A DNA stretch of 36,511 nucleotides from Pleurotus ostreatus/Saccharomyces cerevisiae fusant. Lineage: Eukaryota > Opisthokonta. The notes under the pieces were generated by a model that was not told where the DNA came from, searched no databases, and saw only the letters and a list, made by a program, of their open reading frames with translations. Below are positions 10,601-22,974 of this stretch, in pieces; the stretch's first letter is position 1, and each line of letters opens with the position of its first letter. The position numbers were made by a program, and so were the translations under genes. The stretch is from contig JAMQCK010000218.1 of the NCBI GenBank assembly GCA_024196135.1, forward strand, positions 1 through 36,511, in the 5' to 3' direction.

Positions 10601-13014
10601 CCCTCGATCTCAACCTCTTCCATAGGTCCGCCATTCACCTCTATTCGTGCCCCAACATCGTCAGGACCTCCCGCGTCCGCATGGTCGTGCTCCTCCTCCG
10701 GCACAAGCTCGCCTTCGATGATGTCTTCTTCCCTTTCTTCCTCGTCGCGATGCCTTTCCTCCGCCGTCCCAAACGCGCCCGGGACATGTCCCTCGCCATC
10801 CTCTTCCTCATCGTCTTCATCGTCCGCGTCGTCCCCTTTCCGCTCTGGGAAGAACTGGTCCAGCATCTCCTTATTGATGCTCTGCCAGTCATCGGGAGAC
10901 GGCGTCTCGTCCCTCGCCGCTGCCTTGCCCTTGCCACCTGCTCTCGACTCGCTGCCTTCCGCCTCCGACTCAGCCTCTGCGGCCACGTCGTCAAAGTACC
11001 CCTCCCTCAACTCTTCTGGTGCCCTGTACATTGCGAGACTGGGCGAATCGAGCGGGGCAGCGGCGGACGCGGAGCTGCTGCCTGGCGGAGCGAGACCCGG
11101 ACTCCGCAGCGGTGTCGTGGTCGGTGGCAGAGGCGGTCGCCGCGTCGGCGTGAGGAGGGGTGGCGTCGCTGCGGCGGGCGAGGTAGGGTTGCCCCAAGCG
11201 TTGCTTTGCATATTCCCAAAGATGCTGCCTGCTGCGTTCGAGGAGCCCGCTAGGCTGCCCGGGAATCGACTTGGTCCAGCGGACGACTGCGAACTAGGTC
11301 CAGCACCGTCTGCGTTGTCGGCATAGCTGTTCGACGCGGAACTGGCACCGAAGGAAAACTGAGCGCCACTAGGACCGGCGATGAACGGTCTGCTGTACGC
11401 ATCCTCCGGCTCTCGCGTAACACCGGGCGAGCGCTGTCGCGCAAAGTTGTTGAACGGGCCCGCCGGCGCGAAGAGATTCGGTCGCGGAGCATCAGGCGGC
11501 GCAGTGAAAGTGAAGGCGGTATTGCTAGGAATATTCAGGCGAGGAAGATTCTGGGCAGACGACGAAGACGAAGACTCTTCAGCGATGCTCCACGGATTCG
11601 AACCCGACTCAAAGGCCCCTGCTGGGAACGCCCCCGAAGTCGGACTTGAGGGATACTGCAAGCGATGGCGGATTGAGCCCTCGGCAGTGACAGGGCGCGA
11701 AGCAGCCCCGCCCATGATCCGCGCATGCCTTTCTGCTTGAATCGCAGTGTGCTGCCTGCGCGCGTGCACGTTCTGGTATAAGTCGCGCACGGGCAGCTCT
11801 TTGCGGCGCTTGTTCTGTTGTTCGCCCTCGGGCGCAGCGGTGTCGCCACTCGACGAGGACCCCGCTTGTGAACGACCCCAAGCCGTAGGCGCATTGCGTT
11901 CCGGTTCGGTTGGCCTAGCTAGCGGACCTTCGGTTGGCCAGGGTAGCGGGGGATCAGTGATGTCCGTTGCGTGCACCGTGCCTCCCTGTACGGGCAAACC
12001 GCCGGGAGGAATTTCAATGTAGCGCGACTCGACAAGGGTAGGTAACCTTGGGCCATACACCGGTTCTGGATCTTCCGGAATTGGAGGGGCAGGCTGAGGT
12101 GGTGCAGGCGCTGGCGCAGGCGCAGGCGCTTCTTCCATAGGTGGTGGCGGCTCCTCGTCTTCAAACACGCCCGGGCGCGCGTTTTGCGCAATCCACTCGC
12201 GAAGGAGGAATATCGCGACAAAGGTGAGCACTATGAAGGAGGCGATGATCTGTCCTTGGAAGATGTCCGAGGAAAGGTCGACCCAGGCGGGGGAAAGGAA
12301 GATACGGCGGTACCAGGGCATGAGGTCGATGGCTTCCAGCTCTTTCTTGCTCAGCTTGATGACGGTGTCCGCACTGGAGTAAGAGAAGAAGGCTTGCTGG
12401 ATGAAGGAGCTGTTGGCGAGCCGGTTCTTGTCAGCGATCCAGTGCGCGCTGGGGAAATACGGTCAGTGTCGTGGCATTAAAGAGGTGAACTGACACGCAC
12501 GTTACGTCCCCTAGGTTAAAGTACATCCTCCACGCGTAGACAGTTGCCCAGGGTAGCGCTCCGAGCCATATCGTCGCGACCATGAGGGCCCGCAAGCAGA
12601 AGATCACGCCAGAAACAACGGACTTCAGCGCACGCCGAGCGATGAGCCAAGGCGGGAGCTTTTTAGGCATGTTGGGTGCGTAGACTGTGGGTGATCAGTC
12701 AGCACATCGATGGAATAAATGGCGATATACACACCTTTGGTGAACGCATAAGGATACTTGCACACGTCGCACGTCTTCTTCTTGCTGTGCGCTAGCCATG
12801 TCTGCAGACTGTGGCAATATCAGCGACCACGCTGTGGCAAGGGGGCGAGCAGCGTACCAGTCCTGGTGTATATAGCGTATAGTCCCCGAACATTTGCAAG
12901 GGTGAAAGAGCGGCTGCCCAGGCTCCGCTGGGGCACTACAGATTCGACAAGTATCTGGAAGCCGGTCAGCTCGCTTCCCGCGGTGTTATGTAGCGACGCA
13001 CCCTGCTCGTCCAT
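7655..13014 (-). CDS. DOA10: Doa10/Ssm4-type RING-CH E3 ubiquitin ligase (MARCH6/TEB4 family)
   Basis: Doa10 is a polytopic ligase of the ER and inner nuclear membrane that marks misfolded and short-lived proteins for degradation (ERAD-C). The N-terminus reads MDEQDTCRICSAPAEPGQ, then HPCKCSGTIRYIHQDC and KKKTCDVCKYPYAFTKVYAP, a complete C4HC3 RING-CH domain. Many hydrophobic segments follow, for example IIASFIVLTFVAIFLL, AFAVVLGYSVILLGAGIYL, VMYTLVVCLCVLSLAALL, YLAICLGVIIPTLTALVF and VIGGLLLIILFPAALF. A loop of about 500 residues, rich in Ser, Pro, Ala and acidic residues, lies after the early membrane helices (about 10600-12200). The coding length, roughly 1,400-1,500 residues after splicing, is close to yeast Doa10. 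The first coding exon is only 13 nt (13002-13014). The C-terminus ends NSPNTAAAPAS. I see no break in the gene, but not every junction was resolved. Confidence 0.93.
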
Positions 13015-13535
13015 CTGGGCCTCGAGCTGGAGGGATATCTAACGCGAATCGTGCCCTGTACAGTCCCGAAGTCTTTACGAGGGATGATGAGCGTTGACAA
13101 TAAGCAGGCGCCCCGGCCCCACGTGGGGTTCCGTGACATATTCGTGGGAGTGTGACGTGATAGCCGTACGGCCCGGAGAACAATGGCAGTCACCTTTGCA
13201 CGAGTTGCCCTCCCCTCTGCGCTGCCGTCGATGCGCGAGCATAAGACTCAAGGCCTCACGTACTCCGTCGCACTTTGACAGGGCAGGGATTGGCTTACCG
13301 CGCACAACTCCAGATAAGGAACAGAATATTGACGCGGTTCAAGTGCGGCTCCAGTCAACGGTTACATTCAATTTGCGACTTCGAGCGGAAAATTGGTGCC
13401 AGTCAATGCATATGCGTTGTCATAGGCATACGAGCCATAACCCGGGGGTGCATAATATACAGTAGTGTACAAAACGATAAGATAATGAGGAATAGAGGGG
13501 GAGGAGCCGATCGTCAAGGCATACCAGCGACGCGT
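13015..13535. other. Intergenic DNA between DOA10 and histone H3
   Basis: These 521 bp hold the upstream region of DOA10 and the 3' end of the H3 gene. I saw no gene, no clear TATA box and no repeat. A CACGTGGGG word at 13120-13128 contains an E-box core (CACGTG). Confidence 0.45.
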
Positions 13536-14856
<1,321 letters not shown>

Positions 14857-15249
14857 TTCGCTCTCACCCTATTCACTCTCGTCGCTTTGTATCTGTATCG
14901 TATCATGTATTAGTATTTATGTAGATACCTCCAGCACTCGTATGCATTAGAATAGGCTTATTCATATGCGACATGCCCCTGCAAACTCTCTTCAGTCCGA
15001 ACTGCGCGACGGTCCAGCTGAGTGGCTGCTGAACAATGCACGAGTCCGGCCAGGTTCATGAGAAGGGTAAAATCACGACGCTGGCGAATAGCCACGACGC
15101 AGCAAACGTTGAGTTGGCGAGTCGCGAACGATAATTACACTGCATTGACTATGATACACTGGTTGTTAGAATGAGGTGAGTGTCAAGTTCGATAGCAAGC
15201 TATATAACTCGCACGGCAGTGGTCCAAGGAAGCGCGACAGAAATGGTAT
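14857..15249. other. Convergent 3' region between H4 and PCP1
   Basis: About 390 bp lie between the H4 stop and the rhomboid stop. This is probably 3' untranslated DNA of both genes. No coding frame, repeat or RNA gene is visible. Confidence 0.5.
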
Positions 15250-17001
15250 TCATGCTAGCCTCTTCACCGGTCCATCGCCCTGTGACCTGAGGGCCATTGC
15301 GTGCACTTCGCGCCGCAAGTCCCTCCAGAGATCCGGCCCATAGTAGTAGTAGAGGTACCCAAACAGCGCGCCGCCCAGATGTGCCCAATGTGCCATGAAT
15401 CTGTCAGGTGGATCAGTGTCTATTCGTGATCCCGAAGACGAATATTGGGGAGGAAGGAGACAGATACTCACGACCAGCCAAGAATGATACCAGTGAGGTC
15501 GAAGATTATAGCACCAGCGACACCCGTCTGGATGTTCATCGAGAACCCGGGCGGGAAGAACAGTGCGACCTCGGCGTTGGGGAACGCGAGCGCGGTGATG
15601 ACCAAGCAAGAGTACACCGCGCCCGAAGCGCCCAAGCTTGGCAACAACGCCCTCTTCAACTTGCCCTGGAGAACCTGGACCTCGGAGACCGGGGGCTTCT
15701 CGATGGGCGTGGGACGGGGGAACCAGCGCCTGCGCGCAGGAGTGGTACGCTGTACGGCATCGGCCCAGGTCTTCGTGCGGCCGACGGCGGAGGCGGCGGT
15801 GGCGGCCTGGCGCGCGAGCGCGGCGGCGTACTGGCGGATGAGGCGCGGATATGTGACCTTTACTTGCACGACGTGCTGTGTGAGGGAGGAGAAGGCGCCG
15901 GCTGGTGGGTGCGTAAGTAGGAAGTCGAAAGAGGTGAGGACACAGGGCTCACCAACACAGAAGAAGGCGACGAAGTGCCAGAAGGGCGATGCCTCGAAGA
16001 GGCCGTGCACCTCATCCAGATCGGCATGTTTCATAAAGTGTACCGCGGTGGAGGAACCGAAGCCCTCGAGGGCGAACATGTTGACCAAGAAGTGGATGAT
16101 TTCAGCGTGGCTGCAATCGTTCTGTCAGCACAAAGTTCCTGCTAATCATGTTTCTAGTAGTACTCACGCGAAGGTGGAAGTAAGCATCGTGATGGACATG
16201 CCCGAGAGCGCGCTGTGCACGAAGTACTTCCGCATGAATGGCTGGAAGCGCGGGATATTCTGCAAGATGAAGACCACGCTCGTAGCGGCGACCACCTTCC
16301 AGACAGCCTTCTTCGGCGCGCTGGCGTCCGCAATGGGTTGGAAGATGGTGACGAAGAGCTTGCTGACATTCGCGCGCACGGTGATTGGGAACGCGCTCAG
16401 GAAGCTATGAATGGACCGGTGGTATCCGCGCAGTTTCTGGTAGATTGTAAGCCAACGCTGATTTGAAAGGCGAGAGCATTTGCAGACGTACCTCGACGAG
16501 AGCTTGCTGCTGCTTGATACGTAGGTTTAGATTGGTCACAGCTACCCAGCTGGATCCATAGCGGATAGTATCGACCCAGTAGTTCGTCGATCGCTCGGTG
16601 AGCCAGGCAGCAGTAGAGAATGCGAAGGCACTGAAGCCAACGAACCACTGACAAGGTATCAGTAAGATAGATATAGCGTACGCAGAAGTACGCACCAAAA
16701 CCTGTCTCGCCACCCCCGGCCTCGCCACCGTCTCGTAGAACGTCCCAAGTTCTTCAGCTTGTTCAGCTTGCGCCTGCTCTCGGACAGTCTCCGAGAGCTT
16801 CTCCAGCTCAGGACCATCCCTCGGATGTCTACTACCTGGAGGTATCCTAGCGGCCAGATTCCGAGTCCAGGAGAACTGCCGGTACGGGGAGGGAACCCGC
16901 GGCGCCCCCACGAAGGCTCGCGCGCTGTATGTGCGACATGGGAGAAGGGGGGCGGTTCTGAGTACACCGAATGCCCCTGCACGGGCCGGGCCCAGCCACA
17001 T
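15250..17001 (-). CDS. PCP1: Mitochondrial rhomboid intramembrane serine protease (Pcp1/Rbd1/PARL type)
   Basis: Pcp1-type rhomboids sit in the mitochondrial inner membrane and cut proteins such as Mgm1/OPA1 inside the membrane. The N-terminus (MWLGPARAGAFGVLRTAPLL, then CRTYSARAF) is Arg-rich and without acidic residues, as expected for a mitochondrial presequence. Membrane segments follow, for example VWKVVAATSVVFILQNI. Next come HAEIIHFLVNMFALEGFGSS and the catalytic serine motif GASGAVYS. The last exon carries the catalytic histidine in MAHWAHLGGALFGYLYYYYG. About 80 residues rich in Arg and Ala lie between the SLTQHVV segment and GASG, probably in a loop. The start at 17001 is the only in-frame ATG upstream of the presequence. 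Its upstream DNA from 17066 is homologous to the DNA upstream of the kinase gene at 18804-20049. Confidence 0.9.
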
Positions 17002-17065
17002 AGAGGTCGGGGAAGGGATCTGTGTTTGCTCGGAGAACGCGAGCGCAAGGGATGGAAGGTTCGAT

Positions 17066-18803
17066 GCCGAGACGCGCAAACGGCGGCGGCGGGAGGGCGC
17101 GCCGCGGACGCCGCTTTCCCACGCGCTTGATCACCGGCGGCGTTCTCCGAACTCTTGTTGGCCAGCCCTTCGATTCTGACTTGAACGACCATCCAATTTG
17201 AGGGCGATACACAGCTAGCTGCTGCGTTACCTACTGTTCAGTCCTTGACTTGGTTTGTACAGCTCAGACGACCATACGCGGCTCCGACCCAGCGTAGTGT
17301 GTCAAGACTCAACCGTGAGTAGGCCTCGCCCTCGATGACTGCCCTTATGAACAGCATCTCCCGGTTCAGCTCCCTTGTGTTGCATGTTGTGGGTGCTGAC
17401 GTGCGCTATCTTAGAGAGGTATTGAACTGAACCGAAGCCATCCTGGCGACAGAGTAAAGAACGTCAATGGGCTCACCCAAAAACCCCGCGCGACTGCTTC
17501 GAAGCATGAGCAACCCCAGAAGCTTTCGAGTCACCCACTAACGCAAGCAGACAACTTGGGGCACACTGCAGCTGCCAAAACAGCGGAGCTCGACCGAGTT
17601 GACCGACGAGTCATCACCCTCATGTCCTCATTCATTCTCTCATTTCGCATGTTCATCTGTGCCCTGGCCCGCTCTCATCATCTTCTGGCGCTTTAGCACA
17701 ATTACCCAAGGCCCTTCAGCGGTGAAGAAGCCAAGGCACCAGCGCCCAGTCGCATTATCAACCTTCGCCGCTTCGTGGCAAGAAGCCAGAAAAGCTGTTG
17801 AGCTCGTCGTGCCTTTCGCGAGGCAAAGGTTCTAGGGGCGCTTAGCTCGCTCGGAGCGGCTGGGTACCCCAATCTGCGGAGACGTGTATTGACGTGGCAG
17901 TTCAATCTATCAGCGCTCTTTTGTTGGCCGAATTTGATTGTCTTCACGCTTCCTCTCTGCGCTCGTATCGCCTCACGGAAGCTCACAGAGGGTCGTCGCC
18001 CTCAATGTCATGATCAAGGTTTTGATCAAATAGGCGCCAGGTCGGTGCGCCCATTTGCGGAATTGTAACTTGCTCTTGGTTGACCGTAACCCAACCGCAG
18101 ACGCCGCCCCTTGTTCACAGCGAGTCGATTTCAACGTCGGCGGGGTGACGAGTCAGCCGAATTCAAAGGTCTCCTTCAGGGCGGCGCCTAACTGATTGTA
18201 AACGGCACCGACGATAGAGACTGTGAGTCGCCCACACGCGCCAGTTGCATCTTCGCGAGGCTTCGCTCTGAATTGCACGCGCACCTGGTTCTCGCGAGAT
18301 CGCGCCTCCGCTGCTGTGCGATTGAATGCGCTCAGGTTTGTCGACAGCGCCAGTTCCGTGATGGACACTGCTCTGGAGTGAAGCCTGACTCGCTCAGATC
18401 AGCGGGACCGTGTCAGAAGCTCTCATGTATGTAGAGCCATTGGACCGAATCTTGGAAGGCTTGAACTGGTTCAAAGCCAACAGGACGCGAACCGTTGGAG
18501 TTCCCCATGAGCCCAGCCTGCCTGGCAAACCTTGACGCGGACGTACGGCAAGGATCTCCGCGATAATCCTGCCATTTTAGCATTGTTGGACAGACCCAAT
18601 AGCAGGTCCGAGGGCGCCGAGCCCAGGCTACTATACTGTATGTTTACCGCGGACATTCGTTCCTTCCGAGATATGCTTCGGATATAAAATTTATCTAGAA
18701 CGACGTTTTTAGTATTGTAGCATTCGGATATCTACTAGTCGATAGATTCGGCGCTGGTTATCACCCGGACTGTACATTCGTTGACACCTCACAAGTTCGC
18801 TGA
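17066..18803. repeat. Duplicated non-coding segment R1 (first copy of the tandem unit)
   Basis: This ~1.7 kb stretch matches 20065-21735 along its length with many substitutions and small indels. Shared words include CTTGTTGGCCAGCCCTTCG (17152 and 20157), GAGCTCGTCGTGCCTTTCGC and CTAACTGATTGTAAA. Together with the kinase gene at 18804-20049 it forms one ~3.0 kb unit. No frame stays open in both copies. The best is a minus-strand stretch near 17720-17900 with ASRKARRAQQL in both, but it is cut by stops in the second copy. It begins 65 bp upstream of the rhomboid ATG, so it should contain that gene's promoter. Confidence 0.8.
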
Positions 18804-20049
18804 TTAGAAATGGCCGCAAGGAAGTGAGCAGCAGCGGACACGTGTGGCATGCACAGGATGTCGCTGCCTGTCCCTGTGAAGCCGCCGACTATTTTCTGCA
18901 TCTGTACGCGAGCTCGCCAAGTCCTCGAAGACTCTGAGTGCCTCGTCAATATCCGGCCTCTCGTCTGGCGAAGGACGAGTCATCATTCCCGCAAGCGGGG
19001 AAAGGAAATCAAGACCATCGTAGTACGACTAGAGCAGGCGCGTCAGCATCCGCGACAGTGAGCGAGTCCGATACCGACGTACATCAATCAAAGTTTCGCG
19101 GAGCACGTTTCCGAACTGGTAAATATCGACCTTGAACGGATCGTACGGCGTGTCCCACGACAGTTCCGGGACGGTCTTATCCTGTCCGTACACCCCCGTA
19201 ACACGCGAATGCTTGTCGGGAAGCATGGAGCAAAGTCCGAAGTCGATGAGATAATACTTCATTGGCGCCACTTTTGAGCGATCATGGTATTTGAGGCCAT
19301 GAGTGGCAGCGTCCGGAGGCCTCCAGGGGGCGCTGAAATGAAACCCTCCCGGAATCAGCCGCGACGCGTCCATCATGAGGTTCAGGGCACAGAAATCCCT
19401 GTAGGTAACGTTCATAAGTCGCGAGAACGTTGGCGTACATCAAATTTGCCGCGCACCTGTGAGCTATGTGATGCTCGTGTAAGAGTTGCATGCACTGTGT
19501 CGCGTCAATAAGACATTTAGAGGGGGAGCACGGCATACCTGCATAAACTGCCGCACCGCATCTATGACCTCGGAGACTCGAGAAAATGGCGGATCGTAGA
19601 ACAACCGAAGCAAAGGCATGACGAGCAAAGCTTCCTCATCGTCGTCAGGGAGCAGTATAACGTCAAGAATGGGCACAACTCGGTTCCTTTGATCATGCTC
19701 AAGCTGAAGGACGCGCCGCATCGCAGGAATCTCATCTGTCCACGTTCTTGTGCGCCGGAGAACACATCGAGAGCCGTCGGTCCTCACTGCATCAATAACG
19801 GCTGGGTACTGGGATTAGATGGGCATGAGTTAGAGAGAGACAAGTGAATGAAGGGGAACTTACTAGGGTATGTGCTTCGTCTTCGAAGCGATCAAGCTGG
19901 TACCATCTTCGCTTAGCGCCCAGGGAGCGAAGCGGAACGTGGTCGGGTTCGAAGCGTGAACGCAGCCTATATCCTCGATGAGCGAGAAATTCGTAGTGAT
20001 CGCACCAGAACCTCTCGTGGTCGAAAAGCCACTCGTCGTGAGCCTCCAT
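18804..20049 (-). CDS. Small fungal protein-kinase-like protein, tandem copy 1
   Basis: Five exons encode a protein that belongs, as far as I can recognise, to a small kinase-like family common in Agaricomycetes. It starts MEAHDEWLFDHERFWCDHY, then SRFEPDHVPLRSLG, DGSRCVLRRTRTWTDEIPAM, RNRVVPILDVILLP and LVMPLLRLF. The catalytic loop HIAHRDFCALNLMMD, with the HRD aspartate and the metal-binding Asn, is split by an intron. DFG lies in YYLIDFGLC, and the helix F aspartate in FKVDIYQFG. A PSPDERPDIDEALRVFEDL segment near the end resembles the usual kinase C-lobe end. The ATP-binding lysine expected in V-L-K-R is Arg here (CVLRR), so activity is doubtful. The last ~25 residues differ in frame from copy 2, consistent with a 5 nt deletion. 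The start at 20049 aligns with the start of copy 2. Confidence 0.8.
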
Positions 20050-20064
20050 ATCGTAAATGTGACC

Positions 20065-21735
20065 AAGCCGAGAGACGCACAAACGGCGACGGCGGGAGGG
20101 CGCGCCGCTGACGCCGTTTTCTCACGCGCCTAATCACTGGCGGCGTTCTCCGAAATCTTGTTGGCCAGCCCTTCGGTTCTGACTTTAAGCCTCCGCCCAA
20201 TCTGAGGGCGATACATAGCTAGCTGATGCGTCACACGCTGTCAAGCTTCTGGCTTGAGATGGACAGCTAAGACGATCGTATGCGGCTCCGACCCAGCGTC
20301 AAGAGCCAACACATTCGACCTCGCCCTCGACATTTGATCTCCTTTCGCATCTCTCGGTTCAGCACCCGTATGTTGCATGTTGTGGATGCTGGCTTGCGCA
20401 ATCTTGGAGAAGAACTAAATTGGACCGATGCCATCTTGGCGGCAGAGCGACGAACATCAATGGGCTCACCCAGAAACCCCGCGCGATTGCCTCGAAGCAT
20501 GCGCAACCCCAGAAGCCTGCGAGTCACCCACTAGCGCAAGCCCAGGGTAAACTGCAGCTTCCAAACCCGCGGAGCCGGGCGCTCGACCGACTTGACTGAC
20601 GAGTCACCATGCTCGTCTCCTCGTTCATTTTCTCCTGCATTCGTATGTTCATCTGCGCTCTGGCCTGTCTCATCATCTTTTAGACCTTCAGCATCATCAT
20701 TCAAGGTCTTACAGCGGGGAAGAAGCCAATGCATCAGCGCACAGTCACATCATTCGCCATCGCCGCTTCGTGGTAAGAAGCCAGCAAAGCTGTTGAGCTC
20801 GTCGTGCCTTTCGCGAGGCAAGGATTCTAGGGGCGCTTAACTCGTTCAAACCAGTCGGGTACCCCAATCTACGGAATCGTGTATTGACGCAGCAACTCGC
20901 TCTCTCATTCATCTACTAGTGTTGGCCGAATTCGATTGTCTTCACGCATCCTTTCGGCGCTCGTATCGCCTCACGGAGGGCCGTCGCTCACAACTCTCAT
21001 GGGTGCTGATCAGATAGGCGCCAGGTCAATGCGCTCATCTTCCGAATTGTAACATGCTCTGGAGTGTCCGTGAACCAACCGCGGATGACGTCCCTTGTTC
21101 ACGGCCAGTCAAAGGCCTCTTTCGCGGTGGCGTCTAACTGATTGTAAACCAGCACCCTCGATAGGGACTGTGGGCCGCATACACGCGCCACAATTGTTGT
21201 CAGTTGCAACTCCGCGAACCTTCGTGACCGTTCTGTATTGCATGCGCAGACAGGTTTATTGCTCGCAGGCTCGCCGATATCGATGTCGCCGCTCCCGTGG
21301 CAGTCGCCACACTGGAACAGAATCTGACTCGCACAGAAGTCCTCGTGTATGTAGAGCCATTCAACAGACGCTTGGAAGGTTTTGAACTAGCTCGTAGGCG
21401 GACAGACAGAAAACGGACCGCGATAGGACTCCATGAGCTCAGTTTGCCTGGAAAGCGGCAGGAGGTTCGACGACAGTCGGCCAATGCCAGACGGATCCAA
21501 AAGCAGAATGCTTCCGCACTGAGGTCTGCGCGAGCGGGCTATTGCTCGAGGACTTCCTCTTCTAACAAGATCCGATTCCCCGCAATTTGAGGCCACTTTC
21601 AAGTCGCGTCCGGCACATTGTGGCAAAAATTGTCGCGCTCCAGCGTCTGATTTGAGTTGTCTTAACCGAAACGTATGGTTCAGACTCGCTATGAAGACGA
21701 GGAATTCGTAGCATTGTAGAAAGGTATAGAATATC
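20065..21735. repeat. Duplicated non-coding segment R2 (second copy of the tandem unit)
   Basis: This segment is homologous to 17066-18803. Its right end borders the kinase copy 2 stop codon, and its left end lies about 16 bp from the kinase copy 1 start codon. It therefore supplies the upstream DNA of kinase copy 1, as R1 does for the rhomboid gene. No intact gene is visible. The conserved minus-strand words seen in R1 are interrupted here by stops, which argues for non-coding or decayed DNA. Confidence 0.8.
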
Positions 21736-22974
21736 TCAGCACACACAAAAAGGGTTAGAACAGTAACGTATGCGCGGGATGTAATAGATGACGGTGTGGT
21801 CGGGTTTGAGCTTGATTCGGCGCTTCAAGTCTGCAGGCTTCATCGAATTGACCAACTGCTCGAACATACGGAGTGCATCATCAACGTCCGGCCTGTCTTC
21901 GGGAGAAAGGCGAGTCATCGCCTCGCCCAAGGGCCTCAAAAACTCCAAGTGAGTGTAATTCTGACAACGGTCGATTAGACTCGTCGGACGCGTTAAGCAG
22001 CTGTACTCACGTCAACCAAATCTTTGATTATCACGCGCCCGAATTGATATATATCCACCTTGAACGGGTTGTAGGGGACGTCCCAGGACAGTTCGGGAAC
22101 CGTTTTGTCCTGACCGTACACGCCCGTCACAAGGGAATCTTTGCTCGGCAGTTGGGAGCAAAGCCCGAAGTCAATGAGGAAATACTTCATTGGCGCAACT
22201 TGCGAACGGTCGAAGTATCGGAGGCCGACCATAGAACCGTCAGGCGGGCGGCTCGTTGAGGCGAAATGGAAGCCCCCTGGGATAAGCCGCGCCGTATCCA
22301 TCATCAGATTTAATGCACAGAAGTCCCTAAAGCGAGTTAGTCTTAATATGTGGCTCTCATTCGCCCGTGCGCCACTCACCTATGGGCAATCAAATGCTCG
22401 TGCAGGAATTGCATGCACTGTGAGGTCAGCTATCGGGTTGCAACTCGTACGGGCTGCGACAGACATACCTCCAAGTATTGGCCCACGGTCTCCACTACCT
22501 CTGACACCCGCGAGTATGGCGGATTATCGAAGAGGCGTAACAAAGGCATTACGATGAGGACCTCGTCGTCGGTCGTGGGCAAGAGCAAGATATCGAGGAT
22601 GGGGACGACATGGTTGCGTTTGTCAGGACCATAGCCTCCAATCTGTTGAAGCACGGGAATCTCGTCGGAGTAGGTCCATGTGCGACGTATAACGCATCTG
22701 GTGCCATCCGACCTAACCGCGTCGACAACGGTGGGCCACTGAGAGCGTCAGAACCCATTCATTCAGTCCCTACTGTGACAAGCACCTTATTCCAAATTTC
22801 GTCCTCGAAGTTCTGTGTCTGATACCATCTCTTGTTATGTCCCAAGGAGCGGAGAGGGACATGATCAGGGTCGAAGCGAGAGCGCAGGGTGTATCCCCGA
22901 CGGGCCAGAAAATGATAAAGTGTCTGCCAGTCTTCCTCGTCGGGTAGAAGGGAAAGTTTCCCCTCGGCTTCCAT
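21736..22974 (-). CDS. Small fungal protein-kinase-like protein, tandem copy 2
   Basis: This is the paralogue of the gene at 18804-20049, with the same five-exon structure. It starts MEAEGKLSLLPDEEDWQTLY, then SRFDPDHVPLRSLG, DGTRCVIRRTWTYSDEIP, RNHVVPILDILLLP and LIVMPLLRLF. The catalytic loop is HLIAHRDFCALNLMMD, DFG lies in YFLIDFGLC, VPELSWD stands at the APE position, and FKVDIYQFG follows. It ends LSPEDRPDVDDALRMFEQL and, after a further stretch, CSNPFCVC. As in copy 1, the ATP-binding lysine position is Arg (CVIRR). All exons join in frame with GT-AG introns of about 47-55 nt, so the gene is intact. It is divergent from the gene at 23488. Confidence 0.82.

Noticed and set aside
17599..17835. 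Plus-strand open frame in R1 (MTDESSPSC...)
   Set aside because: The matching position in R2 is shifted in frame and diverges in protein sequence, as expected for non-coding homology.
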